Shown: positions 46,855 through 56,073, numbered from the stretch's first letter. The stretch: DNA of 64,000 bases from Streptomyces sp. NBC_00442 (GCF_036014195.1 NZ_CP107918.1:6386001-6450000); one strand, 5' to 3'. Notes: generated by a model not told the origin, from the sequence alone. Numbers and translations are program-made.

Positions 46855-46956
46855 TAGACTCGACCTTTGGCGCGTTTGTGTCCGCGCGCCATCGCCGTAT
46901 CGCTGTCGCGGTCGCGGGGACCCCCGGCCTGGGGGCACCTCCCAGCGTTAGCTGGG
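46855..46956 (+). promoter_or_regulatory. pheST promoter and leader with competing hairpins
   Basis: A -10-like TAGACT (46855-46860) is followed by a leader of about 115 bases. It contains CCCCC/GGGGG (46921-46925 and 46931-46935), which competes with CTGGG/CCCAG (46930-46934 and 46941-46945), which in turn competes with CCCAGC-GTTA-GCTGGG (46941-46956). The segment resembles a repeat often found between Streptomyces genes. No T-box features and no Phe-rich leader peptide were seen. Confidence 0.4.
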
Positions 46957-46980
46957 GGACAATCGGAAGCACGGGAAGAG

Positions 46981-48102
46981 ATGTCGGCACCCAACAAGTC
47001 GTACGACCCTGTCGAGGTCGAGGCGCTGAAACCGGAAGAGATCGAGCGCATGCGGGACGAGGCGCTCGCCGCCTTCGCCGCCGCGGGCGACCTCGACGCG
47101 CTCGCCCAGGCGAAGACCGCGCACACCGGTGGCACCTCGCCCCTCTCGCTCGCCAACCGCGAGATCGGCGCACTGCCGCCGCAGGCCAAGGCCGCGGCGG
47201 GCAAGCTCGTGGGCATGGCCCGCGGCGCCGTGAACAAGGCCCTGGCCGCGCGCCAGGCCGAGCTGGAGGACGAGCGGGACGCCCGGGTCCTGGTCGAGGA
47301 GGCGGTCGATGTCACGCTGCCCCACGACCGCGTACCGGCCGGCGCCCGCCACCCGCTGACCACGCTCTCGGAGCGCATCGAGGACGTCTTCGTGGCCATG
47401 GGCTACGAGGTCGCCGAGGGCCCCGAGGCCGAGGCCGAGTGGTTCACCTTCGACGCGCTCAACATCGGCCCGGACCACCCGGCCCGCAGCGAGCACGACA
47501 CCTTCTTCGTGCAGGGGCCCGAGGCCGCCGCCCCTTCCGGCGTCGTCCTGCGCACCCACACCTCGCCCGTGCAGATCCGCTCGATGCTCGACCGCGAGCC
47601 GCCGGTGTACGTGATCTGCCCCGGTCGGGTCTACCGCACCGACGAGCTGGACGCCACGCACAGCCCGGTCTTCCGTCAGGTCGAGCTGCTCGCCGTGGAC
47701 GAGGGCCTGACCATGGCCGACCTCAAGGGCACCCTCGACCACATGGTCAAGGCGCTCTTCGGCGAGGACATCGAGACGCGCCTGCGGCCGAACTTCTTCC
47801 CGTTCACCGAGCCGTCCGCCGAGATGGACATGGTCTGCTACGTCTGCCGCGGCGCGTCCGTCGGCAACCCGGACCGTCCCTGCCGCACCTGCTCCAGCGA
47901 GGGCTGGATCGAGCTCGGCGGCTGCGGCATGGTCAACCCGAAGGTGCTCACCGCCTGCGGTGTGGACGCCGAGAAGTACAGCGGCTTCGCCTTCGGCTTC
48001 GGCATCGAACGGATGCTGATGTTCCGCCACAACGTAGAAGACATGCGAGACATGGTCGAGGGTGACATCCGGTTCACCCGGCCGTTCGGGATGGAGATCT
48101 GA
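46981..48102 (+). CDS. pheS: Phenylalanyl-tRNA synthetase alpha subunit
   Basis: Catalytic subunit of the (alpha-beta)2 class II synthetase that charges tRNA-Phe. The 373 residues comprise an N-terminal coiled-coil arm (about 1-90) and the catalytic core with '[26 protein letters not shown]', '[17 protein letters not shown]', motif 2 '[20 protein letters not shown]' and motif 3 '[16 protein letters not shown]'. ATG 46981 gives the normal family length; GGGAAGAG abuts it. The stop overlaps the pheT start by one base (TGATG), so both subunits are translationally coupled. Confidence 0.97.
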   Translation: MSAPNKSYDPVEVEALKPEEIERMRDEALAAFAAAGDLDALAQAKTAHTGGTSPLSLANREIGALPPQAKAAAGKLVGMARGAVNKALAARQAELEDERDARVLVEEAVDVTLPHDRVPAGARHPLTTLSERIEDVFVAMGYEVAEGPEAEAEWFTFDALNIGPDHPARSEHDTFFVQGPEAAAPSGVVLRTHTSPVQIRSMLDREPPVYVICPGRVYRTDELDATHSPVFRQVELLAVDEGLTMADLKGTLDHMVKALFGEDIETRLRPNFFPFTEPSAEMDMVCYVCRGASVGNPDRPCRTCSSEGWIELGGCGMVNPKVLTACGVDAEKYSGFAFGFGIERMLMFRHNVEDMRDMVEGDIRFTRPFGMEI

Positions 48103-50630
48103 TGCGGGTCCCGCTTTCCTGGCTGCGGGAGTACGTCGACCTCCCCGCCACCGAGACCGGCCGCGACGTGCAGGCCAGGCTCGTCGACGCAGGTCTTGAG
48201 GTCGAGACCGTCGAGCAGCTCGGCGCCGGGCTCAAGGGCCCGCTCGTCGTCGGCAAGGTCCTCACCATCGAGGAGCTGGAGGGCTTCAAGAAGCCCATCC
48301 GCTTCTGCACCGTCGACGTCGGCCGGGCCAACGGCACCGGTGAGCCCCAGGAGATCGTCTGCGGCGCCCGCAACTTCGCGGTCGGCGACAAGGTCGTCGT
48401 GGTGCTGCCCGGCGCGGTGCTGCCCGGCGACTTCGCGATCGCCGCGCGCAAGACGTACGGCAGGACCTCGCACGGCATGATCTGCTCCGGCGACGAGCTG
48501 GGCATGGGCCCGGACACCACCGGCGGCATCATCGTGCTCCCCCCGGAGCACGAGGTCGGCACCGACGCGATCGCGTTGCTCGAACTCGTCGACGAGGTCC
48601 TCGACATCGCGGTCACCGCCAACCGCGGCGACTGTCTGTCGATGCGCGGCGTGGCCCGCGAGACCGCGATCGCCTACGGTCTGCCGCTGCGCGACCCGGC
48701 GCTGCTCGACGTGCCCGCGCCCAACTCCTACGGCTACCCGGTCAAGGTCGCCGACCCGATCGGCTGCGACCGCTTCACCGCGCGCACCGTGACCGGTCTC
48801 GACCCCGAGGCCCGCTCCCCGATCTGGCTGCAGCGCCGTCTTCAGAAGGCCGGCATGCGTCCGATCTCGCTCGCCGTCGACATCACCAACTACGTGATGA
48901 TCGAGCTCGGCCAGCCGCTGCACGCCTACGACCGCGGCCTGGTCGACGGGCCCATCGGCGTGCGCCGCGCCGAGGCCGGCGAGCTGCTCACCACGCTCGA
49001 CGGCACCAAGCGCAAGCTGGACGCCGCCGACCTGGTCATCACCGACGACCGGGGCCCCATCGGCCTGGCCGGTGTCATGGGCGGCGCCAACACCGAGATC
49101 GCCGACTCCGTCACGGACCCCGAGACCGGCGAGGTCAAGGGCACCACCGAGGTCGTCATCGAGGCCGCGCACTTCGACGCGGTCGCCATCGCCCGCACCG
49201 CGCGCCGTCACAAGCTGACCTCCGAGGCGTCCCGGCGCTTCGAGCGCGGCGTCGACCCGCAGGCCGCGGCGGCCGCCGCCCAGCGGACCGTCGACCTGCT
49301 CGTGCTGCTCGCGGGCGGCACGGCCGAGGCCGGCGTCACCGAGATCGTCTCGCCGTCCGCGCCGCGCACCATCTCCATGCGCGCCGACCACCCGGACCGC
49401 GTCGCGGGCATCGAGTACGGCCGCGAGACCGTCGTGCGCCGCCTCCAGGAGGTCGGCTGCGACGCCTACGGGCAGGACGAACTCGTCGTCACCGTGCCGT
49501 CCTGGCGGCCCGACCTCACCGAGCCGAACGACCTGGCCGAAGAGGTCATCCGCCTGGAGGGCTACGCCAACCTGCCCTCCACCCTGCCGAAGCCGCCCGC
49601 CGGACGGGGTCTGACGGAGCGTCAGCGACTGCACCGCAGGGTCGGCCGGGCGCTCGCCGGCGCCGGGTTCACCGAGGCGCCGAGCTACCCGTTCGTCGCC
49701 GAGTCGGTCTTCGACCAGCTGGGTCTGGACGCGGACGACGCAAACCGTGCCGTCGTGAAGCTGGTCAACCCGCTCAGCGACGAGGAGCCGGCGCTGCGCA
49801 CCACGCTCCTTCCGGGCCTCCTGGCCACGCTGCGCCGCAACGCCGGCCGCGGCAGCCACGACCTGGCGCTGTTCGAGACGGGCCTGGTCTTCCACCCGTC
49901 GCCGACGCCGGGCGTCGCGGCCCGGCTGCCCGTCGACCGCCGGCCCACCGACGAGGAGATCGCCGCTCTCGACGCCGTGCTGCCCGTGCAGCCGCGGCAC
50001 GTGGGCGCCGTCCTCGCCGGTGCGCGCGAGCAGGCCGGCTGGTGGGGCAGGGGCCGCCCGGCCGACTGGGCGGACGCCGTCGAGGCGGCGCGCGCCGTGG
50101 CCCGCGAGGCGGGGCTCGAACTCGCCGTGGACCAGGGCCAGTACGGCCCCTGGCACCCGGGCCGCTGTGCCGAGCTGTATGTGTTCCCCGAGGGCGTCAA
50201 GACCCTCGTCGGGCACGCCGGTGAGCTGCACCCGCGCGTCGTCAAGGCGTTCGGTCTGCCCGCCCGCAGCTGCGCCATGGAGCTGAACCTCGACGTCCTG
50301 GAGCGGGCCGCCGAAGGCGCCGTGCGGGCGCCGTCGATCTCCACCTTCCCGGTCGCGACCCAGGACGTGGCGCTCGTCGTCGACGCCCGGGTCCCGGCGG
50401 CGGCGGTGGAGAACGCGCTGCGCGTCGGCGCCGGTGAACTCCTCGAATCGATCCGCCTGTTCGACGTCTACAGCGGCGAGCAGACCGGCGCGGGCAAGAA
50501 GTCCCTCGCCTACGCGCTGCGCTTCCGTGCCGCCGACCGCACCCTGACCGTCGAGGAGGCCTCGGCCGCCCGCGACGCGGCGGTGGCCCACGCGGCCGAG
50601 GCCACGGGCGCGGTGCTGCGCGGCGCGTAG
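48102..50630 (+). CDS. pheT: Phenylalanyl-tRNA synthetase beta subunit
   Basis: Large subunit with tRNA-binding and editing domains. The 842 residues begin '[20 protein letters not shown]' and carry an EMAP-like tRNA-binding domain (about 45-150), the B3/B4 editing domain, B5, the catalytic-like core and a C-terminal anticodon-binding FDX-ACB domain ('[22 protein letters not shown]' to the end). Length is normal for high-GC bacteria. ATG 48102 overlaps the pheS stop. A perfect 17-bp terminator follows 25 bases after the stop. Confidence 0.97.
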   Translation: MRVPLSWLREYVDLPATETGRDVQARLVDAGLEVETVEQLGAGLKGPLVVGKVLTIEELEGFKKPIRFCTVDVGRANGTGEPQEIVCGARNFAVGDKVVVVLPGAVLPGDFAIAARKTYGRTSHGMICSGDELGMGPDTTGGIIVLPPEHEVGTDAIALLELVDEVLDIAVTANRGDCLSMRGVARETAIAYGLPLRDPALLDVPAPNSYGYPVKVADPIGCDRFTARTVTGLDPEARSPIWLQRRLQKAGMRPISLAVDITNYVMIELGQPLHAYDRGLVDGPIGVRRAEAGELLTTLDGTKRKLDAADLVITDDRGPIGLAGVMGGANTEIADSVTDPETGEVKGTTEVVIEAAHFDAVAIARTARRHKLTSEASRRFERGVDPQAAAAAAQRTVDLLVLLAGGTAEAGVTEIVSPSAPRTISMRADHPDRVAGIEYGRETVVRRLQEVGCDAYGQDELVVTVPSWRPDLTEPNDLAEEVIRLEGYANLPSTLPKPPAGRGLTERQRLHRRVGRALAGAGFTEAPSYPFVAESVFDQLGLDADDANRAVVKLVNPLSDEEPALRTTLLPGLLATLRRNAGRGSHDLALFETGLVFHPSPTPGVAARLPVDRRPTDEEIAALDAVLPVQPRHVGAVLAGAREQAGWWGRGRPADWADAVEAARAVAREAGLELAVDQGQYGPWHPGRCAELYVFPEGVKTLVGHAGELHPRVVKAFGLPARSCAMELNLDVLERAAEGAVRAPSISTFPVATQDVALVVDARVPAAAVENALRVGAGELLESIRLFDVYSGEQTGAGKKSLAYALRFRAADRTLTVEEASAARDAAVAHAAEATGAVLRGA

Positions 50631-50655
50631 CCCGCGGCGCGACGCACGACGCACC

Positions 50656-50692
50656 GAGAGGGGCGCCCCGGGATTCCCGGGGCGCCCCTCTC
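50656..50692 (+). terminator. Terminator after pheST
   Basis: Perfect 17-bp stem (50656-50672 and 50676-50692) with an ATT loop. Confidence 0.9.
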
Positions 50693-50819
50693 TCATGCGG
50701 AGACGTCCGCGAGCGAAGGAAATCGACCCGTCCGGGAGCCGGCGCAGCCCGGCCCCGCGGTCCGGTGCACCGCAGCGCGCAGAGGCCGAGGGACCGACGG
50801 CAGGTCCGTACTCCGGGAC

Positions 50820-50985
50820 GGACCGTCGGTCGGCGGCGACCTGCACGAGGCGCTCGCGGAGGCGGCTCGCACCTCGCCGGTCTCGCCCGCCGCCGTGGTG
50901 GCCCGGGTGCGGCGCGCTGCTCGACCACACCCGTGGGCGGCTCTCGGACGACGTCGCTCTCCTGGTCCTGCGCAACGACCGCGGC
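50820..50985 (+). pseudogene. Frameshifted remnant of a PP2C/SpoIIE-type phosphatase
   Basis: Within a 654-base gap lacking an intact gene, one frame reads 'VGGDLHEALAEAARTSPVSPAAVVARV' (about 50829-50909). After a frame change near 50905-50914 the next frame reads 'GALLDHTRGRLSDDVALLVLRNDR' (to 50982). Together these match the end of SpoIIE/PP2C serine phosphatases ('...LLEHTGGRLxDDVALLVLR' by memory). No N-terminal part, start or upstream catalytic motif is present, so it is a decayed C-terminal fragment. The flanks 50693-50819 and 50986-51222 show nothing I recognise. Confidence 0.6.
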
Positions 50986-51222
50986 CCGGGTGCCGGCGCA
51001 GCCGATCGGCGGCGGCGCGGCCGGTGTTCACCGGTGGCTCGGGGCGCCGTCGCCCTGCCGGGAGTGCCGGGCAGCGCGGACAGGGCGGACGGCGCCGGGA
51101 GGGCCGCCGCACTGTACGAGGGGGAGCCGGCGGCCCGGTCGCCTCGGGGAGAGGCGGTTCAGAGTCAACCGTCCACGGCCGCTCCTGGGCAGAGAGCGCG
51201 GCGCATAAATGCGGGTACTCGC

Positions 51223-51239
51223 TTCACACCCCGTGTGAA
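51223..51239. promoter_or_regulatory. Palindromic operator candidate before the TPR-type regulator
   Basis: TTCACAC-CCC-GTGTGAA, perfect 7-base arms with a 3-base centre. It lies 46 bases before the start codon and overlaps the position expected for the -35 of a promoter whose -10 is TACGCT (51251-51256). Autoregulation by the downstream gene product or by a GntR/TetR-like factor is possible. Confidence 0.55.
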
Positions 51240-51284
51240 CCCGGCTCCACTACGCTGATGTCACCGAGCCGACGGAGGGGCCTC

Positions 51285-52625
51285 ATGCAGCCCAATACCC
51301 TGCTCGACGCGCTGGTGGACGAGGCGGGGATCTCGCACGCCGGGCTCGCGGCCCGGGTCAACCAGGCGGGGCGGGCCAGAGGTATCACCCTGAGATACGA
51401 ACACACCGCGGTGGCACGGTGGTTGAAGGGTCAGCGGCCGCGCGGCCAGGTGCCCGACCTGATCTGCGAGGTGCTCGCCGGCCGGCTGCGACGCCGGGTC
51501 ACCCTCGACGACATCGGCCTCGGCGTGCCGGGCGAACCGGCCCCGCTGCACGGCTCGCCGCTCGCAGGCTTCGTCGAGCGGGCCACCGCCCTGTGGCGCT
51601 CGGACGAACAGCAGCGCACCCACATACTCGACGCGCCGGCCGTCACCGGCACCCCGGCGGTCATGCCCGTATGGGAGTGGGAGAACCCGCCCGAGGACAC
51701 CGATGTGTCCCGCAACGGCCAGACGGCGGTGGGGGAGTCCGACATCGAGATGCTGCGCTCGGCGCGCGAGCACTACGAGCTGATGTACCGCAAGGCGGGC
51801 GGCATCGCGACCCGCTCCCGCGTCGTCGGATTCCTCAACGCGGAGACGGCGCCCCTGCTGCGCGGCGGCTACACGGACGCCACCGGGCGCCAACTGCACC
51901 GCGCCACGGGCGGGTTGGTGGCCATCGCCGGCATCTGCGCCTACGACTCCAACGCCCAGGGTCTGGCCCAGCGCTACTTCCACCAGGCGCTGCGGCTCGC
52001 GAAGGCCAGTGGGGACAGGGGGCTTGGGGCCTACGTCATCGCGCTCCTCGTCAACCAGTCGCTCTTCATGCGGGACTACCGCCAGTCGGTGGCCTTCGCG
52101 GAGGCGGCCCTGCGCGCGGCGGGCGGCCGGCTCAGCCCCGCCCTCGCCTCCGATCTGTACGCCATGCAGGCCAAGGCGTACGCACATCTGGGGGACGGTC
52201 AGAGCGCGTTGTCCTCGATCAGGAGCGCCGAATCGGCGGCCGGGCGGATCCGGCCGGGCCAGGAGCCGGCCGAGACCGGCTACGTCCAGCCGGGCCTCGT
52301 CAACGTGCAGGTGGCCGAGGCCCTGCTCAGCCTCGGCGATCTGCCGGCCGCCCGTGAACAGGCCGCGCTCGCGGCCGACGAGCCCTCCCACGACAGGGGC
52401 AGGGTGCACCGCCTTGCGATGCTCGCGCAGATCGAGCTGCGGCAGGGCGACGCCGACCGGGCCGTGGCCACCGCGGTCGAAATGGCCGAGCGGGCCCGGG
52501 GGATGGAGTCGCAGCGACTGCGTGACCGGCTGCGCGTGGTGCGCGAGCACCTGGCCGCGAGCGGCTGCGCCGGCGCGGCCGAAGCCGCCGAGCTGATCGA
52601 CGGGGCACTTCGCGTTCCCCTGTGA
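51285..52625 (+). CDS. Streptomyces HTH/TPR-type regulatory protein
   Basis: 446 residues. The N-terminus 'MQPNTLLDALVDEAGISHAGLAARVNQAGRARG' and 'AVARWLKGQRPRGQVPDLICEVLA' form an XRE-like DNA-binding segment (about 1-65). The remainder is helical with TPR-like repeats ('GLAQRYFHQALRLAKASGDRG', 'ASDLYAMQAKAYAHLGDGQSALSSI', 'VNVQVAEALLSLGDLPAAREQAALA'). This resembles the NsdA-like family that influences sporulation and antibiotic production. ATG 51285 has GGAGGGG five bases upstream; ATG 51258 is an in-frame alternative. A palindrome lies in its promoter. Confidence 0.85.
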   Translation: MQPNTLLDALVDEAGISHAGLAARVNQAGRARGITLRYEHTAVARWLKGQRPRGQVPDLICEVLAGRLRRRVTLDDIGLGVPGEPAPLHGSPLAGFVERATALWRSDEQQRTHILDAPAVTGTPAVMPVWEWENPPEDTDVSRNGQTAVGESDIEMLRSAREHYELMYRKAGGIATRSRVVGFLNAETAPLLRGGYTDATGRQLHRATGGLVAIAGICAYDSNAQGLAQRYFHQALRLAKASGDRGLGAYVIALLVNQSLFMRDYRQSVAFAEAALRAAGGRLSPALASDLYAMQAKAYAHLGDGQSALSSIRSAESAAGRIRPGQEPAETGYVQPGLVNVQVAEALLSLGDLPAAREQAALAADEPSHDRGRVHRLAMLAQIELRQGDADRAVATAVEMAERARGMESQRLRDRLRVVREHLAASGCAGAAEAAELIDGALRVPL

Positions 52626-52645
52626 CCGTCAGCCTGCTGCGATAT

Positions 52646-52671
52646 TGCCACCTACTTGTCGAAAGGTGGCA
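52646..52671 (+). promoter_or_regulatory. Hairpin sequestering the NUDIX ribosome binding site
   Basis: TGCCACCT (52646-52653) pairs perfectly with AGGTGGCA (52664-52671) around a 10-base loop. The right arm contains the AAGGTGG Shine-Dalgarno of the GTG start at 52677. When folded, the ribosome site is hidden; melting or coupled translation would expose it. Confidence 0.5.
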
Positions 52672-52676
52672 GAAAC

Positions 52677-53213
52677 GTGCAGTGGACGAACCTGAACGAA
52701 CGAACTGTGTACGAGAATCGCTGGTTCCGGGTCAACCTGGCGGACGTGGCGCTCCCGGACGGGCGACACCTGGACCACTTCCTCATCAGGCTGCGGCCGG
52801 TCGCCGTGGCCACCGTCGTGAACACCGCCAACGAGGTGCTGCTGCTCTGGCGGCACCGCTTCATCACCGACAGCTGGGGCTGGGAACTGGCGGCCGGCGT
52901 CGTCGAGGACGGCGAGGACATCGAGGCCGCCGCGGCCCGCGAGATGGAGGAGGAGACCGGCTGGCGGCCCGGCCCGCTCAAGCCCCTGCTCACCGTCGAG
53001 CCGGCCAACGGCCTCATCGACGCCCGGCACCACCTGTTCTGGTCCGAGTCGGCCGAGTACATCGGCCACCCCGAGGACGACTTCGAGTCGTCACGTCGCG
53101 AGTGGGTCCCCCTCAAGCTGGTGCCCGACATGGTCGCCCGGGGGGAGGTCCCGGCCGCCAACATGGCGGCCGGACTCCTGCTCCTGCACCATCTGCGCCT
53201 GGCCGACGGCTAG
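52677..53213 (+). CDS. NUDIX hydrolase
   Basis: 178-residue hydrolase of nucleoside-diphosphate-linked compounds, most like ADP-ribose pyrophosphatases. The NUDIX box is in 'GVVEDGEDIEAAAAREMEEETGW', with all metal-binding glutamates of GX5EX7REUXEEXGU present; 'WRHRFITDSWGWELAAG' precedes it as in ADPRases. GTG 52677 has AAAGGTGG seven bases upstream; TTG 52656 is a weaker alternative. It follows the TPR-type regulator by 51 bases in the same direction. Confidence 0.9.
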   Translation: MQWTNLNERTVYENRWFRVNLADVALPDGRHLDHFLIRLRPVAVATVVNTANEVLLLWRHRFITDSWGWELAAGVVEDGEDIEAAAAREMEEETGWRPGPLKPLLTVEPANGLIDARHHLFWSESAEYIGHPEDDFESSRREWVPLKLVPDMVARGEVPAANMAAGLLLLHHLRLADG

Positions 53214-53228
53214 GCCCTGGTCGCGACG

Positions 53229-53486
53229 TCAACGCCCGAGGGCCTGCCACACGGCGAGCGATAGCGCGCCGAGGGCGGCCAGTGCGGTGAGGGCGGGGAG
53301 CGGCCACCTCAGATGTTCGAGGGCCGCTACCCGTCCCACCGTCTCGGTCAGTTCACGCTCCGTCTGCTCGCCCCGCTGGGCGAGCAGCGCGAGCTGCCCG
53401 TCCATGTGGGCCATGCCGACGTCCAAGCGGCGGCGTAACTCCGCCAGTTCGTCGACGGTGATCGAATGTCCCGGGTGGCTGGACAC
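53229..53486 (-). CDS. Small coiled-coil, tail-anchored membrane protein
   Basis: 85 residues. An N-terminal helical, heptad-like part ('TVDELAELRRRLDVGMAHMDGQLALLAQRGEQTERELTETVGRV', markers only) is followed by one C-terminal membrane helix (about 64-83, 'LPALTALAALGALSLAVWQ'). GTG 53486 has AAGGAG seven bases upstream, a strong signal that the gene is real. Function is unknown; holin-like or haemolysin-XhlA-like proteins have the same layout. It is convergent with the NUDIX gene. Confidence 0.7.
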   Translation of the reverse strand: MSSHPGHSITVDELAELRRRLDVGMAHMDGQLALLAQRGEQTERELTETVGRVAALEHLRWPLPALTALAALGALSLAVWQALGR

Positions 53487-53586
53487 GGTGGGGCTCCTTT
53501 GTCCTGTCAGGACGTGCCATGGATGTGTTGGCTCAGAGTCAACTCGCCGTGTTCCAGGGGCGGGAGCGTGTGCGATGGGCATATGC

Positions 53587-53625
53587 GGGCTCGTGCCGCA
53601 CACCCGGTGTGCGCGGCACGAGCCC
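53587..53625 (-). terminator. Terminator after the 3-hydroxyacyl-CoA dehydrogenase gene
   Basis: 13-bp arms (53587-53599 and 53613-53625), with a further CACACC/GGTGTG pairing inside. It lies downstream of the leftward dehydrogenase gene, which ends at 53678. Confidence 0.75.
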
Positions 53626-53677
53626 GGCCCACGCCTTTCAGGCGTACACCCGCGTATACAGACGTACGCCGTTGTCC

Positions 53678-54538
53678 TCAGGCGTACGAGTAGAAACCGG
53701 ACCCGGTCTTGCGGCCGAGGCGTCCGGCGTCGACCATCCGCTGGAGCAGCGGGGGAGCGGCGTACAGGGGCTCCTTGAACTCGTCGTACATGCTGTCCGC
53801 GACCGAGGCGACCGTGTCCAGGCCGATGAGGTCGGAGAGCTTCAGCGGGCCCATCGGGTGGGCACAGCCCAGCTCCATGCCGTTGTCGATGTCCTCGCGG
53901 CTCGCGATGCCCGACTCGAACATCCGGATCGCCGAGAGCAGATACGGGATGAGCAGCGCGTTGACCACGAAGCCCGAGCGGTCCTGGGCGCGGATCGCGT
54001 GCTTGCCGAGGACCTTCTCGACCAGGACCTGGGCGCGGCTGATGGTGCCCTCGGAGGTGGTGAGGGCCGGGATCAGCTCGACGAGCTTCTGCACCGGGGC
54101 CGGGTTGAAGAAGTGGATGCCGATGACCTGGTCGGGGCGCGAGGTGGCGACCGCGAGCTTCACCAGCGGGATCGAGGAGGTGTTGGAGGCCAAGATCGCG
54201 TCCGGACGGGTCACGACCTGGTCGAGGATCTGGAAGATCTCGGTCTTGACCTGCTCGTTCTCCACGACGGCCTCGATCACGAGATCGCGGTCGGCGAACT
54301 CGCCGAGGTCGGTGGTGAAGCTCAGGCGGGCGAGCGTCGCATCGCGCTCCTCCTCGGTGATCTTGCCGCGCTCGGCGGCCTTCGAGAGGGAGTTGTGCAG
54401 CCGGGTGCGGCCGATCTCCAGGGCTTCGCCGGTGGTCTCCGCGACCATGACGTCCAGGCCGCTGCGGGCGCACACCTCCGCGATGCCCGCGCCCATCTGG
54501 CCACAGCCCACAATTCCGACGCGTTCGATGTCGGTCAC
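53678..54538 (-). CDS. 3-hydroxybutyryl-CoA dehydrogenase
   Basis: 286-residue enzyme interconverting acetoacetyl-CoA and 3-hydroxybutyryl-CoA. The Rossmann motif GCGQMG is at residues 11-16; 'NTSSIPLVKLA' and 'IGIHFFNPAPVQKLVELI' contain the catalytic His/Ser pair region, and 'KHAIRAQDRSGFVVNALLIPYL' the dimer domain. The C-terminal 'GRKTGSGFYSY' is typical. GTG 54538 has AAAGG eight bases upstream. In Streptomyces this enzyme can feed butyryl-CoA and ethylmalonyl-CoA formation; it stands alone here. Confidence 0.94.
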   Translation of the reverse strand: MTDIERVGIVGCGQMGAGIAEVCARSGLDVMVAETTGEALEIGRTRLHNSLSKAAERGKITEEERDATLARLSFTTDLGEFADRDLVIEAVVENEQVKTEIFQILDQVVTRPDAILASNTSSIPLVKLAVATSRPDQVIGIHFFNPAPVQKLVELIPALTTSEGTISRAQVLVEKVLGKHAIRAQDRSGFVVNALLIPYLLSAIRMFESGIASREDIDNGMELGCAHPMGPLKLSDLIGLDTVASVADSMYDEFKEPLYAAPPLLQRMVDAGRLGRKTGSGFYSYA

Positions 54539-54701
54539 ATCGTGCCTTTCGCTCTACTGCAGTCCCCGGCAGGTCCCCCGTGTGATTCCGGCGCCCGCCT
54601 CCGGCCCCTGACGTTACTCCGAACGCGCGCGTGCCCGTGGGGGCGGGGCGGGCACGCCGTCCGGTAGACCTGGGTCCATGGCACCTGAGCGAGGGGCGAA
54701 C

Positions 54702-56030
54702 GTGGGACTAATCACGCGGCGGGGCTTCGTGGCGGGGGCCGCGGGAGCGGTGAGCGGGCTGATCACGGCCGGTGGCGCGGCCGCGGCCGACCGGGGGTGC
54801 GCCGAGGCCGCGGACCCGGACGGGGCGCTGCACCGGGCGGTGCGGTCGGTGGCGGCTGCCGAGCCGTCCCGGGCCGCCGGTGATTCCTCGCGCGGCAGGG
54901 GCGGCCGGCGCGAGTTCCGGGGGGTGTGGCTGGCCACCGTCGCCAACCGGGACTGGCCCTCACGCCCCGGTCGGGGCGCGGCGGCCCAGCGCGCGGAGCT
55001 CCTCGCCCACCTGGACACGGCGGTGGAGCGACGGCTGAACGCCGTGGTGTTCCAGGTCCGCCCGACCGCCGACGCGCTCTGGGACTCGCCGTACGAGCCG
55101 TGGTCCCAGTGGCTCACCGGGGTGCAGGGCCGGGACCCGGGATGGGACCCGCTGGGCACCGCGGTCCAGGAGGCGCACCGTCGCGGCCTCGAACTGCACG
55201 CCTGGTTCAACCCCTACCGGGTCGCGAACCACACCGACCCCACGCGACTCGTGGCGACCCACCCCGCCCGCGTGCACCCCGACTGGGTCGTCCCGTACGG
55301 CGGGAAGCTCTACTACAACCCGGGCCTGCCGGAGGTCCGCCGGTTCGTCGAGGACGCCATGCTGGACGCGGTCCGGCGCTACGACGTCGACGGCGTCCAC
55401 TGGGACGACTACTTCTATCCCTATCCGGTGGCGGGCGAGAGCTTCGACGACGACGAGGCCTACGCCCGGTACGGCGGCGGGTTCGGTGACCGCGCGGCCT
55501 GGCGGCGCGACAACATCGACCTCCTGGTGCGCGAGACGGCCGCCCGGATCAAGGAGATCAGGCCCCGGGTCCGGTTCGGCGTCAGCCCGTTCGGGGTGTG
55601 GCGCAACGCCGCGAGCGATCCGCTGGGTTCGGCGACGAAGGCCGGCGCCCAGACCTACGACGATCTGTACGCCGACACCCGCGGGTGGGTGCGCGAGGCG
55701 TTGATCGACTACATCTGCCCGCAGCTGTACTGGAACATCGGGCTCGCCGCCGCCGACTACGCGGTCCTCGTGCCCTGGTGGGACGAGGTGGCCCGGGGCA
55801 CCGGCGTCGACCTGTACATCGGCGAGGCCCTCTACAAGGCGGGCGACCCGGCGCAGCCCGCCGCCTGGCAGGACCCGGCGGAACTGTCGCGCCATCTGAC
55901 CCTGGCGGGCCGCTACGCCTCCGTCCGCGGCCACTGCTTCTTCGCCGCCAAGGAGGTCGCCGAGGACCGCGCGGGGGCGATGGCCCGCCTGGTCGCCGAC
56001 CATTACGCGGTCCGGGCCGGCGTGGCCTGA
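54702..56030 (+). CDS. Tat-exported glycosyl-hydrolase-like protein (GHL10/DUF187)
   Basis: 442 residues. A twin-arginine signal is clear: 'LITRRGFVAGAAG' with Arg-Arg-Gly-Phe, then a hydrophobic stretch and AAA at the cleavage region. The mature part matches the GHL10 glycosidase-like family: 'EFRGVWLATVANRDWPS', 'NAVVFQVRPTADALWDS', 'GLELHAWFNPYRV', 'VDGVHWDDYFYPYP' and 'CPQLYWNIG'. Acidic residues in the last two are candidate catalytic groups. GTG 54702 has GAGGGG five bases upstream; ATG 54678 adds eight residues. Likely acts on cell-wall or extracellular polysaccharide. Confidence 0.87.
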   Translation: MGLITRRGFVAGAAGAVSGLITAGGAAAADRGCAEAADPDGALHRAVRSVAAAEPSRAAGDSSRGRGGRREFRGVWLATVANRDWPSRPGRGAAAQRAELLAHLDTAVERRLNAVVFQVRPTADALWDSPYEPWSQWLTGVQGRDPGWDPLGTAVQEAHRRGLELHAWFNPYRVANHTDPTRLVATHPARVHPDWVVPYGGKLYYNPGLPEVRRFVEDAMLDAVRRYDVDGVHWDDYFYPYPVAGESFDDDEAYARYGGGFGDRAAWRRDNIDLLVRETAARIKEIRPRVRFGVSPFGVWRNAASDPLGSATKAGAQTYDDLYADTRGWVREALIDYICPQLYWNIGLAAADYAVLVPWWDEVARGTGVDLYIGEALYKAGDPAQPAAWQDPAELSRHLTLAGRYASVRGHCFFAAKEVAEDRAGAMARLVADHYAVRAGVA

Positions 56031-56073
56031 TCGATGCCGCCGGCCGGCGCCGTGCCTCGTGAAAGCCGAGGCG

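Noticed and set aside
46861..46980. T-box or Phe-rich leader peptide before pheS
   Set aside because: No T-box core sequence and only two Phe codons in the candidate leader frame; the hairpins look like a common intergenic repeat.
47838..50975. 1045-codon leftward frame opposite pheT
   Set aside because: Pure mirror frame of pheT with Gly/Ala/Arg-rich composition and no domain; pheT is certain on the other strand.
50895..52625. Longer start for the TPR-type regulator from 50895
   Set aside because: The upstream part covers the phosphatase remnant and the palindromic promoter; ATG 51285 has a strong ribosome binding site and begins at the homologous N-terminus.
53641..53690. Repeated GCGTAC/GTACGC motifs before the dehydrogenase stop as an operator
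   Set aside because: They lie at the 3' end of a leftward gene with no start codon nearby that they could control; likely chance or part of a gene end.
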